From Canibacter sp052085365 (GTDB lineage Bacteria; Actinomycetota; Actinomycetes; Actinomycetales; Microbacteriaceae): a stretch of 64,000 nt of DNA. The stretch spans positions 1 to 64,000 of the forward strand of contig JBQDFP010000003.1 of NCBI GenBank assembly GCA_052085365.1. The letters run 5' to 3'. The notes beneath the pieces were generated by a model that saw nothing but the letters and a program-made list of their open reading frames with translations, was not told where the DNA came from and did no database searches. The position numbers were made by a program, and so were the translations under genes. Shown here in pieces: positions 33,701-41,348 of this stretch (position 1 is its first letter; the number at the start of each line of letters is the position of its first letter).

Positions 33701-34642
33701 GCTGTTACGCAGTTGTGCACGGGCTGCACGGCTCCCGCAGACCGCATTCAACAGGGTCGTGTCGAGGTTGACGGCATCTTTCACCATGTCTGAGGCGACC
33801 CCTCGGAAGGATGACACGACCAGGCGTGGCTGTACTGAGAATCCGTGCACTCCGGCCGCCATTTGACGCAGCCGGTCGATCACAGGCTGGGGTTTGAAGA
33901 CGCCTTCGGCCTGCGAGAGTTCAAGGAGGGTACGTGCGTTGACGACAATGCCGAATTGGTCACGCAGTGCCTGGATCAGGTCGGGGTTCACCGTGACCTG
34001 TTTTTTGAGTTTGAGTTCGTAGTCGCGCCCAAATCGGCGGATCGCGAGCGGGCGCAACAGCACAGGTGCGCAGAACTTTTCCCCTTCGAAGGTCCAGTTC
34101 GCGATACCGACCCCCAAATGCACCGTTTCAAGGCCGCGCACGTTCCGCATTTCGGCGGCTTTGTCAGTAACGCGACCGGCCGCGACGCGAGCATGACGGA
34201 GCGCAAGATCATCACGAATCAGCACCGACAGCAGAATTTTCTGACCGGTAATGAACTGGGCGAGACCACCCGGGTGGGTGGTGGAAAGATCGATACGATT
34301 ACGCAGTTCATCTTCGAAATGCAGCAGCGGGTTCCGCCCGCCAATGGTGGCGAGTTCGCGTCGCCATTCGCGGTGGACTGCTCGGAAGTCGTTCACATCA
34401 TGGTGCACACCTCGTGGCCCGGCAGAGGTATTCGTGACGGTATCGTCGCGGCCGCGTGCTTCATTTTGGCCTGAGTCCGCCGCCTGCGACACCATACGTG
34501 TCACACCGTGATCGCGGGTGACGAGCAGGGTGCTGTCGGTTTGTGTGCTCTCGTATTGCGAGGTGTTATATTTCTCGGTTTCGTTGAACTGCCCGGTGAC
34601 GTTCCTGTCATGTTGGGCAGCATCTTCCCGGCGATCTGCCAT
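30797..34642 (-). CDS. Large superfamily 1 helicase-like protein with degenerate ATPase motifs and C-terminal nuclease-like domain
   Basis: The 1281-residue protein has a disordered N-terminus (1-90), then a domain like the DUF4011 region of large bacterial helicases (WRRELATIGGRNPLLHFED, about 90-330). A split SF1 helicase core follows. The Walker A position reads VVRTLPGAGGTQTVVNALG (about 355-373) with no GK[ST]. The Walker B/motif II position reads LLVDAAAMS (about 885-893) instead of DEA. Motif III is GDPVIQHPAPF and motif VI AVAMTRARRAM (about 1115-1125). A C-terminal segment (about 1175-1265) resembles the MTES_1575-type restriction-endonuclease fold. ATG 34642 with GGAAGG upstream is preferred over 34729. 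Whether it still hydrolyses ATP is doubtful. Confidence 0.75.
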   Translation of the reverse strand: MADRREDAAQHDRNVTGQFNETEKYNTSQYESTQTDSTLLVTRDHGVTRMVSQAADSGQNEARGRDDTVTNTSAGPRGVHHDVNDFRAVHREWRRELATIGGRNPLLHFEDELRNRIDLSTTHPGGLAQFITGQKILLSVLIRDDLALRHARVAAGRVTDKAAEMRNVRGLETVHLGVGIANWTFEGEKFCAPVLLRPLAIRRFGRDYELKLKKQVTVNPDLIQALRDQFGIVVNARTLLELSQAEGVFKPQPVIDRLRQMAAGVHGFSVQPRLVVSSFRGVASDMVKDAVNLDTTLLNAVCGSRAARAQLRNSYRPVTAVPPNERSPETDRNLYDADAEQDDVIAQIEAGHSLVVRTLPGAGGTQTVVNALGGLVRSGKSVLVVSPRRATLDGIAHRLSRVGLPGLATTPHRLRRSLVDAIRRNEQPADLLSQDIDQALVRLRGVLGEYQTALDEKDSQLEASPVQALRELARLAAAEHPPQTTVRLSDGALRSLALERGQLAEALTEVARLGQFQYGPEDSPWYGVSFSNSEDAKKAYQRAVDLSESKLPRLFSLADEVIEQTNLREFETVAELGVYLRLLSGIRETLDRFSPDVFDRSLTEVIAAHAPRGNDNMNQGDRRRLKKLAREYVRPGGQVTDMYSRLVSIQQQRVLWQRYCTIAGARPEVPTGISDVLSAFQSVFEDLELLDEVLEVRADEDRLRNLSLTDLSNRIGALAQESEVLQNIQERTSIVEQLRAAELEDLLDDLSVRHTPAELVASELEQAWWQSALEFMLRENPALLSANTGLVERLESDFRLVDDAHAGGNGAVLATQLADAWRVAVLDNRSEATALRESLKRANPTPERLIEEAPSLMATLAPVWTLSPYEVAQLPRDHTFDCVLLVDAAAMSLVEVLGAVRRGTQVVAFGDPVIQHPAPFQTAVTAAELPESDHVKHSAFDALATVVPELALTRSYRAGGADLTQLVNGRFYDNEIETMPWAGTYLGRSSITHEYVRSGQGLPDEHTGAVESTDAEVERVVRLVLAHANEHPRESLMVITASTKHAARVRQSVYAAFAKFPENRDFLLGEHAEPFTVATLEESTALSRDRVIFSIGYGRTPHGRVLSNFGALGEPGGRRLIAVAMTRARRAMTIVSCFRPEHLDTSRVKHGVAELAEVLTSERAHDLPPELPAEQDPMMADLAERLTQLGLVVTLGYGGGSIPLAASYEDRAIAVDIDFSGEDDDLRHTLRLRPAVLRRLGWHYHRVQSFDLFADPDQVARRIARIVGYNVRQPFDDDDSE

Positions 34643-34810
34643 TGGCTGTTCACCTTCCGGGTTACTGGGCTTTCGCCTCTTATTGCGGTCGACACTCCAC
34701 ACACCGCAACCATATGCGACCGGGCGCAATTTCCTTCTGACCGGGGCCGGAGTTTCACCGCATCTATGCGATAATTCCCAGACTCCGGCCTCGTAAAGGT
34801 TCGTGCAGGT

Positions 34811-36172
34811 TTACTCTGACTTGAGCGTTTCTTCGTCTTCTTCAACGATGCCGGTGGGCACATCATCTGAACCGGGAACTTTCGCATCGTCGGCAAGATC
34901 CACACCCCTGAGTTTCCCGGCGAATCGCATGAGGTGGTACACCACGATTGCTGAAACTGTTCCCAGTGCGATGCCGTTGAACAGCAGGTCACCCGCTTCG
35001 ATCAGGAAGTCAGCGATACCGACGATCAACGCGACTGCGGCAGTGAACTGGTTGATGGGTTTGTTGAAGTTCACGTTGTTGTCGATCCAGATCTTAATAC
35101 CGATCAGCCCGATGAGACCGTAAAGCGCGACGGTCACGCCACCGAGCACACCTGCGGGAATCGAGTTAATCACCGCACCAATTTTGGGTGAGAAGCTGAG
35201 CAGGACCGCAATCATGCCAGCCACCCAATATGCCGCGGTTGAGAAGACCCGTGTTGCGGCCATCACCCCAATGTTTTCACCGTAAGTAGTGGTTCCTGAA
35301 CCGCCGCCGAAACCGGCAATCATTGTCGACAGGCCGTCTGCGAACAGGGCCCGGCCGGTGACCGGGTCAAGGTCGCGTTCGATCATGAGCCCCACGCTCT
35401 TCACGTGGCCGACGTTTTCAGCAACCAGTACGAGCACCACCGGCAAGAACGCGGGCAGCAGACCCCACAGCGTCGAGTCGCTGAAGGGGTTCCCCATCGC
35501 ATGGAATTCAGGCAGCCCCACCCAGGCGGCTGCTTCGATCTGGGTCGTGTCGACCGCACCCGTGAACAACGCGACTAGGTAGCCAACGATTACGCCGAGC
35601 ACAATCGATAGGCGGCCGGTGAGGCCGCGGAAGAGCACCGTAATCAACAGAATCGACCCGATGGTCACCAGCGCAATAATTGGTGCCTGGCTGAAGTTGT
35701 CTTTCACCGCGGGCGCCAGGTTGAAGCCGATGAGGGCGACTATGGAGCCCATCACCACCGGCGGCATGAGAGCGTTGATCCATCCGGTGCCAACAAAGTG
35801 GACGATCACCCCGACAATGAATAACAGGAGTCCTGTAGCGAAGAGTCCGAAGCTTGCCGCGCCAAGGTCTCCGTGTGCCGCAGTTGCGACACCAATGGGT
35901 GCGATGAACGCAAAAGACGAACCGAGATAGCTGGGCAGACGGTTGCCGGTGATGAGCAGGAACAAAAGCGTGCCGAGCCCCGAAAAGAACAGGGTCGCGG
36001 TCGGAGAAAAGCCGGTGATAAGCGGCACCAGGAAGGTCGCACCGAACATCGCGACCACGTGCTGTGCACCGAACCCGATAGTGCGAGTCCACCCCAGTCG
36101 TTCTTCGGGAAACACTGTTGCCTCGGGTGCAACATGTTTGCCATCTCCGTGCAGCTTCCAGGGCAGCGCCAT
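34811..36172 (-). CDS. uraA: Uracil/xanthine permease, NCS2 family
   Basis: It imports uracil with protons. The 453-residue protein has about 12-14 membrane helices, with the family blocks GFGAQHVVAMFGATFLVPLI (about 29-48), SSFAFIAPIG, the substrate-site VAENVGHV, and GGGSGTTTYGENIGVMAATRV (about 288-308). ATG 36172 follows AAAGGAG by five bases; the frame extends to 36202 without added support. The gene stands alone, so uracil versus other pyrimidine or purine base is inferred from the UraA-like NCS2 core. Confidence 0.9.
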   Translation of the reverse strand: MALPWKLHGDGKHVAPEATVFPEERLGWTRTIGFGAQHVVAMFGATFLVPLITGFSPTATLFFSGLGTLLFLLITGNRLPSYLGSSFAFIAPIGVATAAHGDLGAASFGLFATGLLLFIVGVIVHFVGTGWINALMPPVVMGSIVALIGFNLAPAVKDNFSQAPIIALVTIGSILLITVLFRGLTGRLSIVLGVIVGYLVALFTGAVDTTQIEAAAWVGLPEFHAMGNPFSDSTLWGLLPAFLPVVLVLVAENVGHVKSVGLMIERDLDPVTGRALFADGLSTMIAGFGGGSGTTTYGENIGVMAATRVFSTAAYWVAGMIAVLLSFSPKIGAVINSIPAGVLGGVTVALYGLIGLIGIKIWIDNNVNFNKPINQFTAAVALIVGIADFLIEAGDLLFNGIALGTVSAIVVYHLMRFAGKLRGVDLADDAKVPGSDDVPTGIVEEDEETLKSE

Positions 36173-36329
36173 GGGGACTCCTTTGTAGTTCGGTGGTGGC
36201 ACGGCTGTGGTGTGAGGTGCAGCGCCTAAGAAAACCTGGTCGATTCTATCTCAAAAGTGCAGCACCGTGCGTCGAAGAAGACGACTCTCCACGTGGGGAC
36301 TCACTGAGGGCGGCGTGTACTCTGGCTGC

Positions 36330-36740
36330 ATGTCTTTTGCTCATCCGATCACCGCGAGGCGCCGAATGCTGTTCGTGTTTCTTGGTGGTGCAGTTGGGGC
36401 GACACTGCGGACGGTGCTCATGTGGGTTCCGTTGCCGCTGTCAGCGTCGGCACAGCTGACAGGCATCAACCTCTTGGGTGCCTTCGTGCTGGGGGTACTG
36501 CTTGGTGCCGCCACTGGCCCGCAGCATGATGGTACGCGCGTGTTTTGGGGCACCGGGGTGCTCGGCGGGTTCACGAGTTACAGCGCGCTGATTGTGGGGA
36601 TGCGGCCTGAAATGGATGCTGTTGTCGGGGTGCTGTTTGGCGTACTGACCGTGGTAGCCGCAACCGGTGTTGCGCTCGTGTCGTTGCGTTTCGGGCGACG
36701 GTTGCGCGGCCGGGGCGGCGCTATGGGCGAGGTCACATGA
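36330..36740 (+). CDS. crcB: CrcB/Fluc fluoride channel subunit 1
   Basis: The 136-residue four-helix protein belongs to the Fluc fluoride exporters. GGAVGATLRT at about 19-28, INLLGAFVLGVLLG and GVLGGFTSYSAL (the family's G-x-GGxTTFS region) are present. ATG 36330 is chosen; an upstream frame adds only a basic, unlikely extension. It overlaps the next crcB by four bases. Two subunits encoded together suggest a heterodimeric channel. I do not see a fluoride riboswitch upstream. Confidence 0.9.
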   Translation: MSFAHPITARRRMLFVFLGGAVGATLRTVLMWVPLPLSASAQLTGINLLGAFVLGVLLGAATGPQHDGTRVFWGTGVLGGFTSYSALIVGMRPEMDAVVGVLFGVLTVVAATGVALVSLRFGRRLRGRGGAMGEVT

Positions 36741-37162
36741 TCGGCGACATGGACGCACCCTCTACGCTGCTGACCCTCGTCGCGGTCGCACTTGGTGGCG
36801 GTGTTGGCGCGGTGCTCAGACATGAATTGAGCCGAGTTGTGGATCAGTCCACCAGAGTTACCGGCCCGGTCGGCATTTTTACTGTCAACGTTGTGGCGAG
36901 CGCTGCAATCGGCGTATTACTGGGGGTGGGGATGATTGGTGTCGCCCACAACCCTGACCTTGCTCGGCTCGGCATCGTGCTCGCGTCCGGTCTGCTTGGT
37001 GGGTTTTCCACGCTGAGCACCGTCGCAACCGATTCGGCAAAGCTGCTTGAAAACCGTAGGTGGGGCTGGGCTGTCATGAACACGGTCGGGATGCTGATCA
37101 TCTCGACGCTCGCGTGCTGGGGCGGTGTGACACTCGGCCACACCGCCACTGGCGCGTTCTAG
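36737..37162 (+). CDS. crcB: CrcB/Fluc fluoride channel subunit 2
   Basis: The 141-residue partner of the preceding gene begins in an ATGA overlap, so it is translationally coupled. It has GGGVGAVLRHELSR (about 20-33), the pore-lining Asn in FTVNVVAS, and GLLGGFSTLSTVATD (about 90-104), all diagnostic for Fluc. Four membrane helices are predicted. Antiparallel homo- or heterodimers form the channel in the family. Confidence 0.93.
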   Translation: MIGDMDAPSTLLTLVAVALGGGVGAVLRHELSRVVDQSTRVTGPVGIFTVNVVASAAIGVLLGVGMIGVAHNPDLARLGIVLASGLLGGFSTLSTVATDSAKLLENRRWGWAVMNTVGMLIISTLACWGGVTLGHTATGAF

Positions 37163-37530
37163 TTTTCGATGAAGTACACCTTGCGAATATGATCTTCGAC
37201 ACTCCACCGGGTTTTTGCGCCTTCTGCGAGTCGCAGCACGTCGCCCGCGCGTACGGTGATGGTGTCACCCTGCTGTGGTCCGGCAAGAAATTCGATGGTG
37301 GCGCTGCCCGATACGATTACTGAGATCTCTTCAACTTCAGTGTCGGTCACGACACCGTCGCGCAGTTCCCACACACCGAAATCTGAGCCAGCAAATGCAC
37401 CGAGTTCTTGCGCTCCTTGAACCGGTGCGCCAGACACTGTGTCGGTGTCGGGCACGGCCTCAAGCGTTACCTCGAGTTCTGGCACACTCACGCGTGCGTT
37501 ATGGCGTGCGGGCAATGCTGTGTCTGTCAT
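37159..37530 (-). CDS. Cupin-domain protein
   Basis: The 123-residue protein has one small beta-barrel cupin, with GVWELRDGVVTDTEVEEISVIVSGSATIEFL and a second motif GDTITVRAGDVLRLAEGAKTRWSVEDHIRKVYFI. The classic metal-binding His pair of motif 1 is not present (TEVEEISV replaces the HxH), so metal binding is doubtful. It resembles the 'cupin 3' type (RmlC-like, EutQ-like) proteins. It lies 24 bases downstream of an FAD oxidoreductase and is probably co-transcribed. A role in amine use is a guess from that neighbour. Confidence 0.82.
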   Translation of the reverse strand: MTDTALPARHNARVSVPELEVTLEAVPDTDTVSGAPVQGAQELGAFAGSDFGVWELRDGVVTDTEVEEISVIVSGSATIEFLAGPQQGDTITVRAGDVLRLAEGAKTRWSVEDHIRKVYFIEN

Positions 37531-37554
37531 AGGAGTTCCTTACGAGTAGGTGGG

Positions 37555-38976
37555 TTACGAGTCGAAACCGAGACCGAGTGCGTCGAGGGTACGTAGCAAA
37601 ATGTTGCGTTTGCCGTCGTTGTGGTCTGCACGGTTCATCGCCCACTGTGTCATAGTGACGCCGAGCGATGCGATGGGTTCTGGTGGGAACGGCAGCGGTA
37701 CGTCCTTCACCATATCGAGTTCCGTAATTTCAGTGGTTTTGCCTTCGAGCCGGTCGACGATCACGTCAGCGGCGAAGTGGGTTGCGCCAACACCGAGACC
37801 GGTGAAGCCGGCAACATGCTGCACGCGTCCACCGAACCCGCTGCCAAAGAATGCGCAGAACCTGGTGGATGTGTCGATAACGCCCGCCCAGCGGTGCGTG
37901 AATTTCACGCCTTCGAGTTGCGGGAAGGTGGTGAAGAAGTGTGATGCAAGTTTGCGGTACGTTTCGGGACGTTCTTCGTACTCGGGGCGAATCTTTCCGC
38001 CGGGATGGTAGACCGCGTCGTAGCCACCCCACAAGATTCGGTTGTCTGCGGTAAGACGGCTGTAGTGGAACTGGTTGGCCATATCCGCGAGACCTTCGCG
38101 GCACTTCCACCCGATTGATTCAAGCTGTTCGTCCGAAAGCGGCTCAGTCATGAGAACGTAGTCGTATACGGGAACAGTGTGCAGCCGGTAGCGCTTCAAC
38201 AGTGACGGGAAGACGTTGGTGCACAGCGCGACACGGTCAGCAACGATGTCTCCGTGTGTGGTGAGCACGCGAACCTGCGTGGATCCGACAGATGCGAGGT
38301 CTGTCGCGCGGGTGTGTTCGTGAATTTCGACACCGATTTTGTCGGCGTGTTTCGCGAGTGCGTATGCGAGTTTGGCGGGGTGCACGAGTGCGTTTTCGCG
38401 CGGCAGGAATTGCCCGGCTAAGAACGTGGGTGAGTCAATAAGTTGGCGGGTTTCTTCTGCGTTCAGCACCTGCGCGTCAGGGTCTGAGGTTTCTGCGGCC
38501 CATGCAACCTGGTAGGGCTCGTTGGCAACGTTCAGCACTCCGGTGCGTTCAAATTCAGCGTCGAGTTTGTTGTCGCGAATAAACGTTTCCATGCTGTCGA
38601 GGTTTTCAAACCCGAGACGAGTCAGGGTGCCGATTTCGTCTGGCCAACGTGATTCACCGTTCACTTCGCCGTGAGTGATGCTGGCCTCACAGAATCCGCC
38701 GTTTCTTCCTGAGGCGGCCCACCCAATCTTGTGCGCTTCAATCAGCACGACGCGACGGTCCGGGTGAGTTTCTTTCAGCTTGATCGCGGTCCAGAGTCCC
38801 GCGTATCCACCGCCGACAACCACGTCTTCGGCAGTCGTGTCTCCGGTAAGCGCGGAATAATTCGGTGCGAGGTCTTTCGCATCATCAATCCAGAAGCACG
38901 AATGTTGGGTGTCGCGAAGTGACTCGTCAACAATCGACTCGCTGGGTCGGTGTGTTTCGAATACTGTGTCAGCCAT
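37555..38976 (-). CDS. FAD-dependent amine/amino-acid oxidoreductase (DAO family)
   Basis: The 473-residue flavoprotein has the Rossmann motif VVVGGGYAGLWTAIKLKE near residue 52 and a second FAD contact, GWAASGRNGGFCEASITHG (about 83-101), the RNGG block typical of gamma-glutamylputrescine oxidase-like and related enzymes. The C-terminal GFTGLGVGATHFAADVI completes the FAD site. It oxidises an amine or N-methyl amino acid, with the exact substrate unknown. GAGGAAG precedes the ATG. It is followed by the cupin gene, a common pairing in polyamine catabolism clusters (PuuB with a cupin), although no putrescine gene is seen here. Confidence 0.87.
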   Translation of the reverse strand: MADTVFETHRPSESIVDESLRDTQHSCFWIDDAKDLAPNYSALTGDTTAEDVVVGGGYAGLWTAIKLKETHPDRRVVLIEAHKIGWAASGRNGGFCEASITHGEVNGESRWPDEIGTLTRLGFENLDSMETFIRDNKLDAEFERTGVLNVANEPYQVAWAAETSDPDAQVLNAEETRQLIDSPTFLAGQFLPRENALVHPAKLAYALAKHADKIGVEIHEHTRATDLASVGSTQVRVLTTHGDIVADRVALCTNVFPSLLKRYRLHTVPVYDYVLMTEPLSDEQLESIGWKCREGLADMANQFHYSRLTADNRILWGGYDAVYHPGGKIRPEYEERPETYRKLASHFFTTFPQLEGVKFTHRWAGVIDTSTRFCAFFGSGFGGRVQHVAGFTGLGVGATHFAADVIVDRLEGKTTEITELDMVKDVPLPFPPEPIASLGVTMTQWAMNRADHNDGKRNILLRTLDALGLGFDS

Positions 38977-39049
38977 GCTTCCTCGTTTCCGCTCAGTGTC
39001 GAGTTTGCCACACCAAGCTCTTGATTCAATACTGTAAATTTTTGAAAAA

Positions 39050-39262
39050 TTAGCGCCGTTTGTTTTGGTTCTGTTCCGGTGGTTTCATGATCGAGCCGCT
39101 GGCCATCCCCATAACGATCCCGGCCGGGATCCACAACCAAAACTGCGTGAAGTATGCAATCACGCACCCGACAACGACACCAATAATGATGCCGACAATG
39201 AATTGTTTGCGGCGCGCCCGACGCCGCTGATCGTCTTCACGATCTTTTGACGGTTGTGCCAC
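39050..39262 (-). CDS. Small integral membrane protein
   Basis: The 70-residue protein has a basic N-terminus (KDREDDQRRRARRKQ), two hydrophobic helices (about 21-38 and 42-60) and a polar tail PPEQNQNKRR. The GTG start follows a CGAGG-type site. It begins two bases after the CYTH gene stop, so both are probably one transcript. I do not recognise a family. Confidence 0.7.
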   Translation of the reverse strand: MAQPSKDREDDQRRRARRKQFIVGIIIGVVVGCVIAYFTQFWLWIPAGIVMGMASGSIMKPPEQNQNKRR

Positions 39263-39264
39263 GG

Positions 39265-40188
39265 CTACGCCTCGTTTTCGTCGACTGCTGCGGCAAGCTT
39301 TTTCGCGATTTCGCGCAGCCGGTCGGCACGACGGTACTCTGCGTCAATTTCGTCGCGCTGGGCCGCCAGATCAACTGCGGCATCATCATCGAGCCCGGCG
39401 ATTTCCGCAGTGTCTTCCGGTTCGTTTTCTTCGTGTGCGTCCTGTGCTGCGCTGGCTACCTGCTCAGCTTTTACCTGTGCAGCCCCGGCAATACGGTCTG
39501 CGGTTTCTTGAACGCTCAGCGCAGCAATTACGGCTTCGGGCTTCCCCGTAGCGAGCGCACGCGGCAGAAGCCCGCCGATAGCTCGCCCAATTTTCGAGTC
39601 GGCAAGGGAGGCAACAGCGCCGGCTTTTTCAAGCTCACCGCGAATCGCGTCGAGCAACTGCAGCCGTTCGCTGTCCGAGCTGTAGTTTTCGTCGATAACT
39701 TCGGCTTCCCATTCGCGCCATGCGCGAGTGATACCTGCGTTTCGGTCGGTTGCGACCACGTTGTCGTCGGCGATTTCCAACACGTCGACCCCGTTAATGT
39801 CACTGAGTGTGTGTGCGAGTCGAACGTTCATGATGTCTGCAACGATCTGCAGATGTTCAACAACTCCAGGCACTGCTTCGTGCACTGCTTGCGCTGCTTC
39901 TTCGGGCAGTGAGTCACTATAGGGCCACATGGTTTCGTGTTGCACATCTGCGGCAACCCGCCGTTTGAGGTGCCAGCCTTCGTCTGCGCCACCGGTGCGG
40001 CGACGCAGCGCAATTCCCGCTTCTGCGAGTGCGCGTGCAGGCGTGTCAAAATACACCGCATGGAGCTCATACTCATCGAACGAAGTTTGACTCAGTCCGA
40101 GCGGCCATTCGCTCGGAAGGGCCAACTCACTCGTCGCTTCGTATTTGAGCTCAATCTCGACGTGGTCAGTCACCGCTTCTTCACTCAC
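39265..40188 (-). CDS. CYTH-domain protein
   Basis: The 307-residue protein has an N-terminal CYTH (triphosphate tunnel metalloenzyme) domain of about 200 residues, with the signature VEIELKYE (ExExK) and the internal acidic and basic tunnel residues (HLKRRV, VDVLEIADDNVVATD, EWEAEVID). Tunnel enzymes bind triphosphates or polyphosphate. A C-terminal acidic, Ala-rich coiled-coil-like tail (about 240-307) is extra. No CHAD domain is attached, although many actinobacterial relatives have one. The start is GTG 40188. The activity (ATPase, thiamine triphosphatase or polyphosphatase) cannot be told from sequence. Confidence 0.86.
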   Translation of the reverse strand: MSEEAVTDHVEIELKYEATSELALPSEWPLGLSQTSFDEYELHAVYFDTPARALAEAGIALRRRTGGADEGWHLKRRVAADVQHETMWPYSDSLPEEAAQAVHEAVPGVVEHLQIVADIMNVRLAHTLSDINGVDVLEIADDNVVATDRNAGITRAWREWEAEVIDENYSSDSERLQLLDAIRGELEKAGAVASLADSKIGRAIGGLLPRALATGKPEAVIAALSVQETADRIAGAAQVKAEQVASAAQDAHEENEPEDTAEIAGLDDDAAVDLAAQRDEIDAEYRRADRLREIAKKLAAAVDENEA

Positions 40189-40274
40189 CCTTCTAGCCTA
40201 ACTGTCACTTGCTGAATTTGCTCCCCGGGAATGCGTTCTGGGGCTGTTCGTACGCTCACAGCTAGACTCAAAGC

Positions 40275-40832
40275 ATGACCGTCGAGACTGACCCCACACC
40301 CGACGCTGACCTGTTTGCGGCTGCGCGTGAGGCGGTTCAAACCCTCCAAGATGCCGGGGTTCCGACTGAGGTTCTCGCAATACTGCACCCGTCACGGCGT
40401 AAGCTTTTCATTCGCCGAGACCCGTATTTTGAACGGCTTGACGACGTTTGGCGTATCGGTCGTCTCTTGCTGTCGACCCGCGCTGCGCTGTTCTGTCACG
40501 GTCGAACCACCCGGGCTGCAAAGCGTGAACGTTTAGGGCTACAGTCCCAGTCGCAGGAAGAACGCCGTGATATCGCTGGGTATGCCTTTGCGAGCGGCTT
40601 TCCTGCGGGCACTGAGGTGAACTTTCATGCGACACCGCTGCCACTAAGCCGCCGCTTGCTTGCCACTGAAGAGTGGCGAGCTGGGGACTGGCCGCTTGCG
40701 GTTGTGGGTGATGAGCTGCGGGTGCGCTGGCGCACCGGGGCGGATGCCGCAAGTTCACCAGAGTTTGGCGCGTATTTGCGTGACCGTGTGGGTCTCATGA
40801 TTGAACCGCCGGGAACGGCAGGCAGCTGGTAA
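40275..40832 (+). CDS. Conserved hypothetical protein, 185 residues
   Basis: Not recognised with certainty. The protein is soluble, Arg-rich and lacks signal or membrane segments. Features are an N-terminal helix (DLFAAAREAVQTLQDAGVPTEVLA), a basic block RRKLFIRRDPYFERLDDVWRIGRLLLS, then TRAAKRERLGLQSQSQEERRDI and a WPLAVVGDELRVRWRTGADA strand pair near the end. Similar proteins occur in Microbacteriaceae as small uncharacterised proteins, as I recall, but no catalytic motif stands out. It is ended by a shared terminator. Confidence 0.7.
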   Translation: MTVETDPTPDADLFAAAREAVQTLQDAGVPTEVLAILHPSRRKLFIRRDPYFERLDDVWRIGRLLLSTRAALFCHGRTTRAAKRERLGLQSQSQEERRDIAGYAFASGFPAGTEVNFHATPLPLSRRLLATEEWRAGDWPLAVVGDELRVRWRTGADAASSPEFGAYLRDRVGLMIEPPGTAGSW

Positions 40833-40851
40833 AAGCACGGGCTAAGTAGAC

Positions 40852-40887
40852 AACAACGCCGGGTCCCTTACGAAACCCGGCGTTGTT
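40852..40887. terminator. Bidirectional intrinsic terminator
   Basis: The 13-bp stem AACAACGCCGGGT/ACCCGGCGTTGTT lies between two convergent genes and is flanked by A and T tracts. Confidence 0.9.
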
Positions 40888-40904
40888 GTTATCACGCAGC
40901 GAAA

Positions 40905-41174
40905 CTATTCACGTGCGCCTTTTCGACCGGTAATGAGGCCCCAGATCAGCAGCACGATAATCGCGCCACCAATTGCGAGCAGCCAGGATGAGAGCGACCA
41001 GAATTTGTCGACTCCTTCACCGAAGATCATGCCTCCGAGCCAGCCACCGAGCATTGCGCCGATGACACCCAGAATCAACGTAGCAATCCAGCCACCACCC
41101 TGTCGGCCGGGCAGGATTGCTTTAGCAATCGCGCCTGCAATTAGGCCCAGAATGAGGTATGCAATGAAACCCAT
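40905..41174 (-). CDS. GlsB/YeaQ/YmgE family stress-response membrane protein
   Basis: The 89-residue hydrophobic protein has three short helices and the Gly-rich pattern YLILGLIAGAIAKAILPGRQGGGW (about 5-28) followed by GVIGAMLGGWLGGMIFG. This is the transglycosylase-associated-protein family, also called GlsB/YeaQ/YmgE, linked to general stress by family annotation only. ATG 41174 has GGAGG five bases upstream, so it is preferred over 41189. Confidence 0.9.
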   Translation of the reverse strand: MGFIAYLILGLIAGAIAKAILPGRQGGGWIATLILGVIGAMLGGWLGGMIFGEGVDKFWSLSSWLLAIGGAIIVLLIWGLITGRKGARE

Positions 41175-41348
41175 TTTTTCCTCCCCCAAGGTAGTGCAAT
41201 TTGCACGTCCTAGTTGCAGTGTACGGCCTGTGCGTAAAACGGTGCGAATTTCAGTGCAAAAGTTGTTCAGGTTCGCTCATTTTCACAGTTTTCAGCAGTT
41301 TTGAAGGCATTTTTCTGCAGAACAGGCATGTATTGACCCCAAGTGTCA

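Noticed and set aside
36173..36329. Possible fluoride riboswitch before the crcB pair
   Set aside because: I looked for the conserved GGCGATGG-type 5' element and the downstream pseudoknot partner and did not find them.
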